The notes beneath the pieces were generated by a model. It was not told where the DNA came from. It ran no database searches and worked only from the letters and a program-made list of their open reading frames with translations. Made by a program: the position numbers and the translations under genes. DNA of 64,000 nucleotides from Nibribacter ruber. Its GTDB lineage: Bacteria; Bacteroidota; Bacteroidia; Cytophagales; Hymenobacteraceae. The DNA is taken from positions 3,719,001-3,783,000 of the forward strand of contig NZ_CP047897.1 of NCBI RefSeq assembly GCF_009913235.1. Reading direction: 5' to 3'. Position 1 is the stretch's first letter. Each line of letters begins with the position of its first letter. Shown here piece after piece: positions 51,278 through 60,724 of this stretch.

Positions 51278-52371
51278 GTTGAAATGTAGAATGGCAAGCA
51301 CAGACCAAGGGACACCAGCTGCAGGTAGAACCAAGGGCTACGTTCAGAGGGCCAGATACAGGCGAAGGCTCAACAACACAGGCAAGGGCGCATCCTCTCC
51401 AAGTTCGCAGAACGGCCAATACAAGCCGTTAACCGGGAAAGCTGTTAGTGGAGGAAAGGCGGTCTGCTGTACAGAAGCACGGAGCCATTCTCAAGAGAGC
51501 ATTAGAAAATAGAAACCATAGAAGGGCACGGCCACTAATAAATAGAGTGTATTTACCAGTAGCACAACTCTTGCCAGACAGCAGGAGGAGCACCGCCTAC
51601 TATGGAAGGGAGAACCTATAAGGAATGGGGCATCAGGCCCGGGGCCTGATTAAGAAGATGGGAAAAAGTTTGTCATAGAGTACACCGTTTAGTTTACCAA
51701 CTGCCTCAAATCATTCTCACAAAGGGAGGCTCAACGGCAGGGGCAAGTCCTGTAAGACAAGGCAATTCTACTGATGGAGCGTTTCCCTAATAACCTTAGT
51801 GTCAATTACTCTAAAAAAGAAAGTAGTGGTGAAGTCTGGTGGCATCTTGAAGCCAGAGCAAACTTCTGCTCAAGCCACCTGGAATCGTATTCAACTACAG
51901 CAAACTGCCTTTATGGTAAGTACATCTCAATTTGCTATATACCCTATATACTAGGTTTTAATGAAGAAAGTTGTGAGACTTATGCAATAAAATAGGCTAT
52001 GCGTCATGCATAATAGCCAGTAAACCAGCCTTGGCAGAGGGCAAGAAGATTCTTGATTTAGTTATGTGAAAAGGAGGAAAAGAAGGTGTTGGTTGTATAG
52101 CGCTGATCCTTAGTGGCTTATAGGCACATTGAATGGGGCTATAATATTTTTCTTGTTGTGAAAGGCCCATCAAGTTTCTCTTGGAAGAATGATGGTAGCT
52201 GGAAGGAAATGAAGAATATTACGTAATTAGTGTACTGTTCTAAGATTAGCCCAGGAGGATTGGAAATTGATAAATTAGAAAAGTTATATATAGAATTATA
52301 AGCAGTAGCATACCTCTTAATGTAAGGCGCTTGATAGGGGAAGTAGGCAGGAGGGGAAAGATTAGCGCTCC

Positions 52372-52411
52372 GTGAATTGAAGAAGGCCCTATTGGAACTT
52401 CTTCAATTCAC
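52372..52411 (-). terminator. 14-bp-stem hairpin after the TIGR01777 epimerase gene
   Basis: Perfect 14-base arms (GTGAATTGAAGAAG and its complement) and a 12-base loop, 8 bases beyond the stop codon on the minus strand. No strong T-run follows. Confidence 0.7.
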
Positions 52412-52419
52412 AAGAGATA

Positions 52420-53337
52420 TTAGCTGTGTTTATCATAAAGAGACTCCAGGGCCTCTCGTAATTGGCTGAATTCAAAGGTAAATCCTGTCTGTAGCAATTT
52501 GTTGGCGCTCACGCGCGAGCCGCCCAAGACAATCTCACTCATCTCGCCCAGCATCAGTTTCAGCCCGAAGGCCGGCACGTTTGGAAAAACCAACGGCTTG
52601 TGCATCACCTCGGCTAATGCTTTTGTGACTTCCTCATTGGTGCTAGGGTGCGGAGCCACGGCATTGTACACGCCTTGCATCTGCGCATCTTCCATGGCTT
52701 TGATGAAGAGCCGGCACATGTCATCAATATGAATCCAGGACATGTATTGCTTGCCAGAACCCAGTGGCGCGCCGGCCAGCATTCTTATGGGCTTAGCAAT
52801 CTGGGGAAGAGCGCCGCCTTTGTTGCTCAGCACAATGCCAATCCTGAAGATCACGGTTCTAATGCCCAGGTTATGCACCTGCCAGGCAGAATGCTCCCAT
52901 TGCTTGCAGACCTCGGCTAAGAAGTCAGAGCCATAGGTGCTTTCTTCCAGCATGAGCTTGTCACCTGAGTTGCCGTAAATCCCCACTGCCGAAGAAGAGA
53001 AGAACCCCTTTACGTGATGCGGTACTTTGTTCAGGTACTCGCACAAGATGTGCGTGCTTTGGGTACGGCTGTGCAGGATTTCCTTCTTGCGGGAACCCGA
53101 CCATTTCTCCTCAGAGACGCTGGCACCGGCCAGGTTGATGATATAGTCTGCGTACTTGATGGCTGCTTCGTCCAGACACCCTTTCTTCAAATCCCATTTA
53201 AAGGTTTTGTAGTGCGCGTACTTGTCTGGGTTTCGGCTGAGGTGGGCCACTTCATAGCCGCTGTCAATCAGCATCTCAGACAAACGCGTTCCTAACAAAC
53301 CTGTGCCCCCGGCAATCAGTATTTTCTTTCCTGACAT
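52420..53337 (-). CDS. TIGR01777-family epimerase/oxidoreductase
   Basis: A 305-residue extended SDR. The ATG at 53335-53337 (MSGKKILIAGGTGLLGTRL) places the Rossmann GxxGxxG at the N-terminus. The motifs FFSSSAVGIYGN (near 110), IRTVIFRIGIVLS (near 160) and SWIHIDDMC (near 205) define the TIGR01777 (YfcH/SulA-like) family, whose substrate is generally unknown. It is a single gene with its own terminator-like hairpin downstream; an in-frame ATG 33 bases upstream is possible but less family-like. Confidence 0.9.
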   Translation of the reverse strand: MSGKKILIAGGTGLLGTRLSEMLIDSGYEVAHLSRNPDKYAHYKTFKWDLKKGCLDEAAIKYADYIINLAGASVSEEKWSGSRKKEILHSRTQSTHILCEYLNKVPHHVKGFFSSSAVGIYGNSGDKLMLEESTYGSDFLAEVCKQWEHSAWQVHNLGIRTVIFRIGIVLSNKGGALPQIAKPIRMLAGAPLGSGKQYMSWIHIDDMCRLFIKAMEDAQMQGVYNAVAPHPSTNEEVTKALAEVMHKPLVFPNVPAFGLKLMLGEMSEIVLGGSRVSANKLLQTGFTFEFSQLREALESLYDKHS

Positions 53338-53484
53338 GTTGCTTTCTATACGACCTTCGTTCACCGTCATCTACCTTCTCTAAGCTGGTTTAGTTGAGAA
53401 AAGACAGAGCCTTCCTGTTCATGAGGGAATTGCACTGGAAAACGCAGGATGCATCTGAAAAATTCATCTTCTGGAAGATTTGCA

Positions 53485-54153
53485 TCAGCTTTTGTTATGG
53501 CGTATGGCCTGCATGAATTCAAGACGGTACGCGTCCTGCTCAAACAGCCCCGAGTACTCAGAAGTAATGGTGCTGCTGCTCACGTCATTCACGCCGCGGC
53601 TCATCACACACAGGTGGTCTGCCTCGATCAAAACGGCCACGTTGTCCGTCTTCAGCACATCCCGTAGCTCTTGGGCAATCTGGCGCGTCAGGCGTTCCTG
53701 CACCTGCGGCCGACGGCCGTAGTATTGCACAATGCGGTTTAGTTTAGAAAGGCCTATCACGTGCTCATTGGGGATATAAGCCACATGGGCTTTGCCAATG
53801 ATGGGTACAAAGTGGTGCTCACAGCTGGAGTATAAGGTGATGTCGCGCTCTACCAGCATCTGGCGGTAGCCGTAGCGGTTTTCAAACAGGCGGGCGGCGG
53901 GTCTGTTCTCGGGCTTGAGGCCGTCAAAAATCTCCTGCACGTACATCTTGGCCACGCGGCGCGGCGTGCCTTTGAGGCTATCGTCTTCCAGGTCAAGACC
54001 CAGCAGCTGCATGATTTCTTTAAAATGGTATTCTATGCCCTCTATCTTCTGCTCATCCGTCAGGACGAAGGCATCTGGGCGGAGCGGCGTATCCAAAGAA
54101 CCCGGCATGTGGTCTTCTTCAGGATCCTGATTATTGTCCTCCCGTCTATCCAT
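53485..54153 (-). CDS. folE: GTP cyclohydrolase I
   Basis: A 222-residue enzyme converting GTP to 7,8-dihydroneopterin triphosphate, the entry to folate and pterin synthesis. The zinc-site motif SSCEHHFVPI (near 110-119) and ADHLCVMSRGV (near 178-188) are intact, as is the SKLNRIVQYYGRRPQVQERLT helix region. The ATG at 54151-54153 is chosen: it overlaps the upstream synthase gene by 8 bases, a coupling arrangement, while a longer in-frame start would read far into that gene. The first 50 residues are an acidic, poorly conserved extension. Confidence 0.96.
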   Translation of the reverse strand: MDRREDNNQDPEEDHMPGSLDTPLRPDAFVLTDEQKIEGIEYHFKEIMQLLGLDLEDDSLKGTPRRVAKMYVQEIFDGLKPENRPAARLFENRYGYRQMLVERDITLYSSCEHHFVPIIGKAHVAYIPNEHVIGLSKLNRIVQYYGRRPQVQERLTRQIAQELRDVLKTDNVAVLIEADHLCVMSRGVNDVSSSTITSEYSGLFEQDAYRLEFMQAIRHNKS

Positions 54154-54553
54154 GGTATTCAACAAAGTTTCTTTCGGTTTCAAATAAGGTGACGGACAAA
54201 GCCAGGTTTTCTGAGAGGTGGGGGCGCAGGCGCTGCCAGATGATGATGGCAATGTTTTCAGCGGTGGGATTCAGATGTTTGAACTCGTCCGTGTCCAGGT
54301 TTAAGTTTCGGTGGTCAAATTTATCTAAAATTTCTGCTTTAATCAGCAGACTCAGTTTTTTCATGTCATAGACATAGCCCGTGTCTGGGTCTACCGGCCC
54401 CGTCAAACGTACCACCAATTCATAATTATGCCCATGGTAATTGGGGTTGTTGCAGAGGCCAAACACCCGGGTGTTCTGCTCATCTGTCCAGGCAGGATTG
54501 TGCAGGCGGTGGGCGGCGTTGAAATTCTCTTTTCTACAGACGGTTACGTTCAT
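54146..54553 (-). CDS. 6-pyruvoyl-tetrahydropterin synthase-type protein (PTPS/QueD family)
   Basis: A 135-residue protein with the zinc His set (FNAAHRLHN near 10-18 and YHGHNY near 40-45). The segment FGLCNNPNYHGHNYEL carries the catalytic-type Cys in the form CNNPN-x-HGH, which is closer to the animal 6-pyruvoyl-tetrahydropterin synthases than to the shorter Cys-to-HGH spacing of E. coli QueD. It would act on dihydroneopterin triphosphate, the product of the overlapping folE gene. Possible products are 6-pyruvoyl-tetrahydropterin or 6-carboxy-tetrahydropterin (queuosine route). Confidence 0.9.
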   Translation of the reverse strand: MNVTVCRKENFNAAHRLHNPAWTDEQNTRVFGLCNNPNYHGHNYELVVRLTGPVDPDTGYVYDMKKLSLLIKAEILDKFDHRNLNLDTDEFKHLNPTAENIAIIIWQRLRPHLSENLALSVTLFETERNFVEYHG

Positions 54554-54603
54554 AGTGCATCAAACAGGCAAAAGGGCCAATAGGTTTTTAGAGGCCCCTG
54601 GGT

Positions 54604-54611
54604 CAAAGGTA
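54604..54611 (-). promoter_or_regulatory. Candidate -7 box for the PTPS-folE operon
   Basis: TACCTTTG on the minus strand matches TAnnTTTG and is 50 bases before the PTPS ATG. The -33 element is weak. Confidence 0.4.
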
Positions 54612-54683
54612 AAATTTTATACGGCTCTGTGCCTATTCTGATTTTTTGCCTAATTTCAGGATTGAATACCTCAACACAATCAA

Positions 54684-55445
54684 ATGAAAGGCAAACGTAC
54701 GCACATGAAGGCAGTAGCGCTGTTGTTCATGCTTTTAGGCATGGCAACAATGGGTTGGGCACAGCAACGCTCAACGGTAGACGAAAAGGAGGTGGATATC
54801 AATGGCATTGTTCGGAAGGGGCAGCGCATTATGATCCAGCTGGACAGCAAAGTGGTGGAGAAGGCCTGGGCTTCTTATTTAAAGGAAAAGTCTGGCGGCA
54901 CCGTGAAAGGTCCTTCTATTCTGCCAACTGCTAAAGCTCAGGCTAGCAAAGGCGTGTACACCGTAGAGAAAGCCCAGATAGACACCATTACCAGCAATCC
55001 TATGCGTATCATGTCTAAAGTGGAAGGCTCTGACCAAGGCACCATGGTGTGGTGGTCACTGGACTTAGGCAACGCCTACTTAAGCAAAAAGGAAACCACC
55101 AAAGAGTGGGCCCGCTCTGAGGCTATGCTCCAACAGTTTGCCCGCCAATTGTACAAGCAAGATGTGCAAAACCAGATAGCCGATGCGGAGAAAGTATTGG
55201 TCAACTCCCAAAACGAGGCCGACCGCGTCATCCGTCAGGCCGACGAGATCAAATACAAAATCACCAAGAACCAGGCCCGCAAACAAGAGTTGGAAGCTGA
55301 ACTAGCCGCTAACGGTAATGAGCTTGAGCAACTCAACAAAGACGTAGAAACTAACTTGAAGCAGCAGGAAGCCGCCAAGAAAGAAGTAGAAAACATGCGC
55401 CGTGCCGTGGAGATTGTAAAAGCCAAAATGGACAAAATCATCTAA
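54684..55445 (+). CDS. Unknown secreted coiled-coil protein
   Basis: A 253-residue protein with a signal peptide (MKGKRTHMKAVALLFMLLGM..., cleavage after GWA near residue 26). A globular part (about 30-150) is followed by a long coiled coil (about 150-250) rich in Glu, Gln and Lys heptads. No enzymatic motif. The product is probably periplasmic. The gene ends 16 bases before a strong terminator hairpin. The family was not recognised beyond its occurrence as a typical Bacteroidota hypothetical. Confidence 0.7.
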   Translation: MKGKRTHMKAVALLFMLLGMATMGWAQQRSTVDEKEVDINGIVRKGQRIMIQLDSKVVEKAWASYLKEKSGGTVKGPSILPTAKAQASKGVYTVEKAQIDTITSNPMRIMSKVEGSDQGTMVWWSLDLGNAYLSKKETTKEWARSEAMLQQFARQLYKQDVQNQIADAEKVLVNSQNEADRVIRQADEIKYKITKNQARKQELEAELAANGNELEQLNKDVETNLKQQEAAKKEVENMRRAVEIVKAKMDKII

Positions 55446-55461
55446 GCACTGCTTACTTACT

Positions 55462-55508
55462 AAAACGGAATCGCCCGATGTTGCAGAAACATCGGGCGAT
55501 TCCGTTTT
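55462..55508. terminator. 21-bp-stem bidirectional terminator fused to the palindrome
   Basis: Perfect 21-base arms (55462-55482 and 55488-55508) with a 5-base loop. The left arm starts AAAACGG and the right arm ends CCGTTTT. The T-tract is also the left arm of the adjacent repeat copy. Confidence 0.93.
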
Positions 55509-55540
55509 TAGGCTATTTTCTGGAAAACAGGCCAAAAACG
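55503..55540. repeat. 38-bp intergenic palindrome, copy 17 (arm shared with terminator)
   Basis: Intact copy with CTGG centre; its left arm overlaps the terminator at 55462-55508 by 6 bases. It ends 4 bases before the pirin stop codon, at a convergent junction. Confidence 0.95.
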
Positions 55541-55543
55541 CGC

Positions 55544-56398
55544 TTAGTGCTTCCATTGGCCAAATTTACCTTGCTGATAATCCTGGTACGCTTGTCTTAT
55601 CTCGGCTTCTGAGTTCATCACAAACGGCCCCTGCGCCACTACTGGCTCATTGAACGGCACCGCGTGCCCAAAGAGCAGGATACTTTCCTCAGAGGCTTTC
55701 ACCTGCAATTCTTCGCCGTCATTGTTAAATTCCACCAGATTCCTGAAAGGTACTTCCTGACCGTTCACCGTCAGAGAGCCTTTGATGATGTAGAAGAAAA
55801 TGTTGCGATCTGCGGGAACAGACACCTTCATCTCACCACCGGCCTGGAAGTAAATGGTGCTCAACAGAATGTCTGTCACCGTGTCAAAGGCGCCTTTGTG
55901 CTCACCCCAAGTACCAGAGATTAGGTTGAAAGTGACGTTCTCGTCTTCCAAAGAGAAACTCGGAATGTCTTCCTTCTGAAGGCCTTTGTAAGCCGGTTCC
56001 ATCATTTTGTGCTTGGCTGGTAGGTTCATCCACAACTGCAGAATCTCCAACGGTCCGCCTTTGGCCTTAAACTCAGAAGAAGACACCTCGGCATGAATCA
56101 AGCCTCTGCCCGCCGTCATGTACTGCGCCCCGCCGGCGGTAATCACGCTCTCATGGCCGCCGCTGTCCTTGTGCATGATGTCGCCTTCCAGGATGAAGGT
56201 CATGGTCTCCATGCCCCGGTGCGGGTGCGGCCCAAACGGTAAGCCGTTGTTGTTGGACTTGTATACTTGGTGACCGTGGTGGTTCAGAAACAGGAACGGG
56301 TCAATCATCTGCAGGCTTCGGGATGGAAGCGGCGAGTAGGTGATTAAGTCTGCAATGGGGGAGTATTCTGCTTTATGGATTTTCTTGATGGTTCTCAT
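55544..56398 (-). CDS. Pirin family protein
   Basis: A 284-residue bicupin. The N-terminal cupin has the pirin metal set: GPHPHRGMET (near 53-62) and TAGRGLIHAE (near 95-104); the C-terminal cupin (about 175-275) lacks clear metal ligands, as in other pirins. Some bacterial pirins oxidise quercetin, others bind regulators; activity here is undetermined. A perfect 18-base palindrome lies 62 bases upstream of the start and may be an operator. Confidence 0.93.
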   Translation of the reverse strand: MRTIKKIHKAEYSPIADLITYSPLPSRSLQMIDPFLFLNHHGHQVYKSNNNGLPFGPHPHRGMETMTFILEGDIMHKDSGGHESVITAGGAQYMTAGRGLIHAEVSSSEFKAKGGPLEILQLWMNLPAKHKMMEPAYKGLQKEDIPSFSLEDENVTFNLISGTWGEHKGAFDTVTDILLSTIYFQAGGEMKVSVPADRNIFFYIIKGSLTVNGQEVPFRNLVEFNNDGEELQVKASEESILLFGHAVPFNEPVVAQGPFVMNSEAEIRQAYQDYQQGKFGQWKH

Positions 56399-56459
56399 TG
56401 TGACTTAGTTGGAATTGGCATACAACAGTAGCGAAGGTAAGAGTCAAAAGGTTTTCATG

Positions 56460-56477
56460 TTTATGTACGTACATAAA
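56460..56477. promoter_or_regulatory. 18-bp perfect palindrome upstream of pirin
   Basis: TTTATGTACGTACATAAA is self-complementary over all 18 bases. It is 62 bases upstream of the pirin ATG, in the 270-base gap to pgi. Its GTAC core is reminiscent of MarR/HxlR-type operators, which is inference. Confidence 0.45.
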
Positions 56478-56520
56478 AATAATGCTGCTTCCTTTTTGAC
56501 TTCTCTAAAGTTTAGGAATC

Positions 56521-56558
56521 CGTTTTTGGCCTGTTTTCCAGAAAAGAAGCCAAAAACG
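56521..56558. repeat. 38-bp intergenic palindrome, copy 18
   Basis: Copy with CCAG centre between two minus-strand genes (pgi upstream, pirin downstream); reads CTGG on the transcribed strand. Confidence 0.92.
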
Positions 56559-56668
56559 GATATGCCCTCAAATCCAGAACCAATAGCTGTAACGACCCAA
56601 AGCAAAAACTCCCTCCAACTTTATATGAGACAAAGCTGGAGGGAGTTTAGAGTTAAGCAGAAGTATTT

Positions 56669-58360
<1,692 letters not shown>

Positions 58361-58430
58361 TTACATAGAAATGCCAAAGGCCGTATCACCTCTGGCATCC
58401 CTTTGCTATTCGTACAAATCTGCTATTTAG

Positions 58431-59021
58431 TTATTGAATCCACTGCTGAATCAGCTTTTCAGCGAAGGCCTCGTCTTTCCAGCCCATCAGGCGGGTAGGT
58501 TGTTGGCGGTCCACGTTCAGGTACCAGTTTTGCAGAATGGTCTTCACCGCGGGGTAGCGCCCCGAAAAGTCCAGGTAGTTGTGCGCTGAAATAGTTTGTT
58601 CGCTAGGTCTTGCCGGTATGGCTACGATCAGATGATACAACTCGCCGTTGCGTTCCAAGACCAGCACGCCCATGGGCAGAATCTCCAGTACCGTGCCCTG
58701 TTTCAATTGATTGGACAGCACCAACACCGGAAGCGGGGCAGCAGGGCGGCCTTTCACCGAGTCCACCAGAGTGCTGGGAATAAAGCCTTCATTGCCCAGA
58801 GATGGCAGAAAATCCAGTTTTTTAGGTTGGCCGGCCTCGGTTTGGGGTAGGAATTTCTTTTGGCTGGCATCATAGCGCTGCGGTTCGGTAGAACCGGCGG
58901 GCGTCACAATCACCGCCTGCCATTGTTTGGTCTCGGTGAAGGCGGGCACATCCTGGTAATTGGTGGTACAGCTGCTCAACGCCATGAATAGCACCAAGCA
59001 GAAAGAGAAAAAGTATTTCAT
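58431..59021 (-). CDS. Inorganic pyrophosphatase-like lipoprotein without catalytic aspartates
   Basis: A 196-residue lipoprotein (MKYFFSFCLVLFMALSSC, Cys near residue 18). The mature part aligns by eye with family I soluble pyrophosphatases: FLPSLGNEGFIPSTLV, then the LPVLVL strand, MGVLVLERNGE, LIVAIP and LMGWKDEAFAEKLI at the C-terminus. Where active enzymes have the DGDPLDVLV-type motif, this sequence has GRPAAPLPVLVL, so the metal-binding Asp residues are missing, and the later Asp/Lys positions are also replaced. It is therefore probably not a pyrophosphatase and may have a binding role. The start at 59021 is preferred for the signal. Confidence 0.8.
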   Translation of the reverse strand: MKYFFSFCLVLFMALSSCTTNYQDVPAFTETKQWQAVIVTPAGSTEPQRYDASQKKFLPQTEAGQPKKLDFLPSLGNEGFIPSTLVDSVKGRPAAPLPVLVLSNQLKQGTVLEILPMGVLVLERNGELYHLIVAIPARPSEQTISAHNYLDFSGRYPAVKTILQNWYLNVDRQQPTRLMGWKDEAFAEKLIQQWIQ

Positions 59022-59190
59022 AAGGAAAGCGAGTCCTTTCAAAGTAAAGCAAGCGAGGTAAGGGTGCCGGCCAGGCTCAAGTACAGAACGGGGGAATTTT
59101 TGAAACCATTGCGCCTCCTATAAACTTACACCTTTCCCGCCAAGGATTCCAGCGCTCGCCATACTTTCTTTCTTTTACTTCCATGTTAAT

Positions 59191-59228
59191 CGTTTTTGAC
59201 TTATTTTTCTGGAAACACCACCAAACCG
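59191..59228. repeat. 38-bp intergenic palindrome, copy 19 (decayed)
   Basis: Same length as the intact copies and CTGG centre, but the right arm is degraded (CACCACCAAACCG). It ends 12 bases before the M20 gene start and is read as protein by a false upstream start. Confidence 0.75.
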
Positions 59229-59240
59229 AACAACCTCTCC

Positions 59241-60578
59241 ATGACGCTTTTACAGAAACTAAGCCTTTGCACGCTGGCTACCGGACTTTTAATTGTTCCA
59301 TCGCTAACCTTCGCGCAAACCAACGACCTGCATGCCCAGATAGACCGACTAGCCGATAAGATTGAGCCCAAAGTCATTCAATGGCGAAGAGACTTTCACC
59401 AGAACCCAGAGCTGGGAAACCTGGAGTTTAAGACCGCCGAAAAGATTGCCAAACACCTAAAATCCTTAGGCCTGGAAGTGCAGACTGGCGTAGCGAAAAC
59501 TGGAGTGGTAGGCATTTTGAAAGGTGGCCAGCCCGGCCCCGTGGTAGCCCTTCGCGCCGATATGGACGCCCTGCCCGTGACCGAACGCAACAGCCTGCCC
59601 TTCGCGTCTAAAGTGAAGACTACCTACAACAACCAACAAGTAGGGGTGATGCACGCCTGCGGCCATGACACGCACATAGCCATGCTCATGGGTGCCGCCG
59701 AAATCCTGACCCAGAACAAGAAAGACATTGCCGGTACCATCAAATTCATTTTTCAACCCGCTGAGGAAGGCGTGCCCCTAGGCGAGGAGGGCGGCGCCAA
59801 ACTCATGGTGAAGGAAGGAGTGCTCACCAACCCGAAGGTAGACGCTATTTTTGGCGTGCACATCAATTCAGCCACAGAAGTGGGTACCTTGAAGTACAAG
59901 CCACAGGGCACCATGGCCAGTTCAGATAACTTCAAAATCAAGATAAAGGGCCGTCAGGCGCACGGAGCGTATCCTTGGGCCAGTATTGATCCGATTGTGG
60001 TGTCGGCGCAGATCATCAACGGCATTCAAACCATCGTGAGCCGTCAGATGGAAATCACGCAAGATGCCGCGGTCATTACCGTGGGCGCCATCCATGGTGG
60101 CGTGCGCTCTAACATCATCCCGGAGGAAGTGGAAATGATTGGCACCATCCGAGCGCTCAACACTGACATGCAGAAGGAACTGCACACGCGTTTAAAGCGC
60201 ACCGCTGAACTCATTGCCGCCAGCGCCGGCGCTACGGCTACGGTTGAAATTACAGAGCAATGCCCGGTCACTTACAACCATGAATTGCTTACTGCCCACA
60301 TGTTGCCAAGTCTTGAGCTAGCCGCCGGAAAGGAAAACGTGAAACTGACCAAGGCGGTGACGGGAGCAGAAGACTTCGCGTTCTTCCAACAGCAAGTACC
60401 AGGGGTATATCTGTTTGTGGGCGGCATGCCGAAAGGGATGGACCCTAACAAGATTCCGGCGCACCATACTCCAGATTTCATGATTGATGAGAGCGGTATG
60501 AAACTAGGCATGCGCACCTTAGCCTACATGGCCGTTGATTACCTGAATAACCCGTTGCAGAAGAGCGCTTCCAAGTAA
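59241..60578 (+). CDS. Secreted M20-family amidohydrolase
   Basis: A 445-residue metallopeptidase-fold amidohydrolase. The ATG at 59241 gives a signal peptide (MTLLQKLSLCTLATGLLIV, cleavage after TFA near residue 25). M20D motifs are seen: ALRADMDALPV (near 110-120), MHACGHDTHIAML (near 140-152) with metal ligands, QPAEEG (near 173-178) and a C-terminal ITEQCPVTYNH-GAEDFAFF (near 340-390). Family members hydrolyse N-acyl-amino acids or hippurate-like amides; a periplasmic location is expected. No operon partner. Confidence 0.93.
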   Translation: MTLLQKLSLCTLATGLLIVPSLTFAQTNDLHAQIDRLADKIEPKVIQWRRDFHQNPELGNLEFKTAEKIAKHLKSLGLEVQTGVAKTGVVGILKGGQPGPVVALRADMDALPVTERNSLPFASKVKTTYNNQQVGVMHACGHDTHIAMLMGAAEILTQNKKDIAGTIKFIFQPAEEGVPLGEEGGAKLMVKEGVLTNPKVDAIFGVHINSATEVGTLKYKPQGTMASSDNFKIKIKGRQAHGAYPWASIDPIVVSAQIINGIQTIVSRQMEITQDAAVITVGAIHGGVRSNIIPEEVEMIGTIRALNTDMQKELHTRLKRTAELIAASAGATATVEITEQCPVTYNHELLTAHMLPSLELAAGKENVKLTKAVTGAEDFAFFQQQVPGVYLFVGGMPKGMDPNKIPAHHTPDFMIDESGMKLGMRTLAYMAVDYLNNPLQKSASK

Positions 60579-60593
60579 TTTTCTGTAATTTCG

Positions 60594-60643
60594 GCGCTTC
60601 GTTTTTGGCCTGTTTCTGTGGAAAGAGGCCAAAAACAAAGCGC
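60594..60643. repeat. 38-bp intergenic palindrome, copy 20 (extended to 50 bp)
   Basis: Core with a CTGTGG centre flanked by GCGCTT and its complement AAGCGC. It lies between two plus-strand genes, 16 bases after the M20 stop codon. Confidence 0.9.
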
Positions 60644-60724
60644 TTTTTATGCCTCCTTCCTGTTTTTTGATTTGATTAGGAAAAGAGGGGCGTTCATCCA
60701 TTTTACTTCTAAGACATTCCTCTT

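Larger units (their letters stand above)
51253..52419. other. 1167-bp intergenic region upstream of the sugar transferase
   Basis: No gene is supported; the short open frames here have atypical composition. It contains a 12-base perfect palindrome TTAACGCGTTAA at 51266-51277, a hairpin around 51994-52017 (GGCTATGC...GCATAATAGCC) and a terminator for the epimerase gene at the right end. The left 400 bases look like decayed or non-coding sequence. Confidence 0.55.

Noticed and set aside
51279-51995. Two plus-strand open frames of 73-77 codons upstream of the sugar transferase
   Set aside because: Unusual composition, no domain, no ribosome-binding context and no signal. Probably chance frames.
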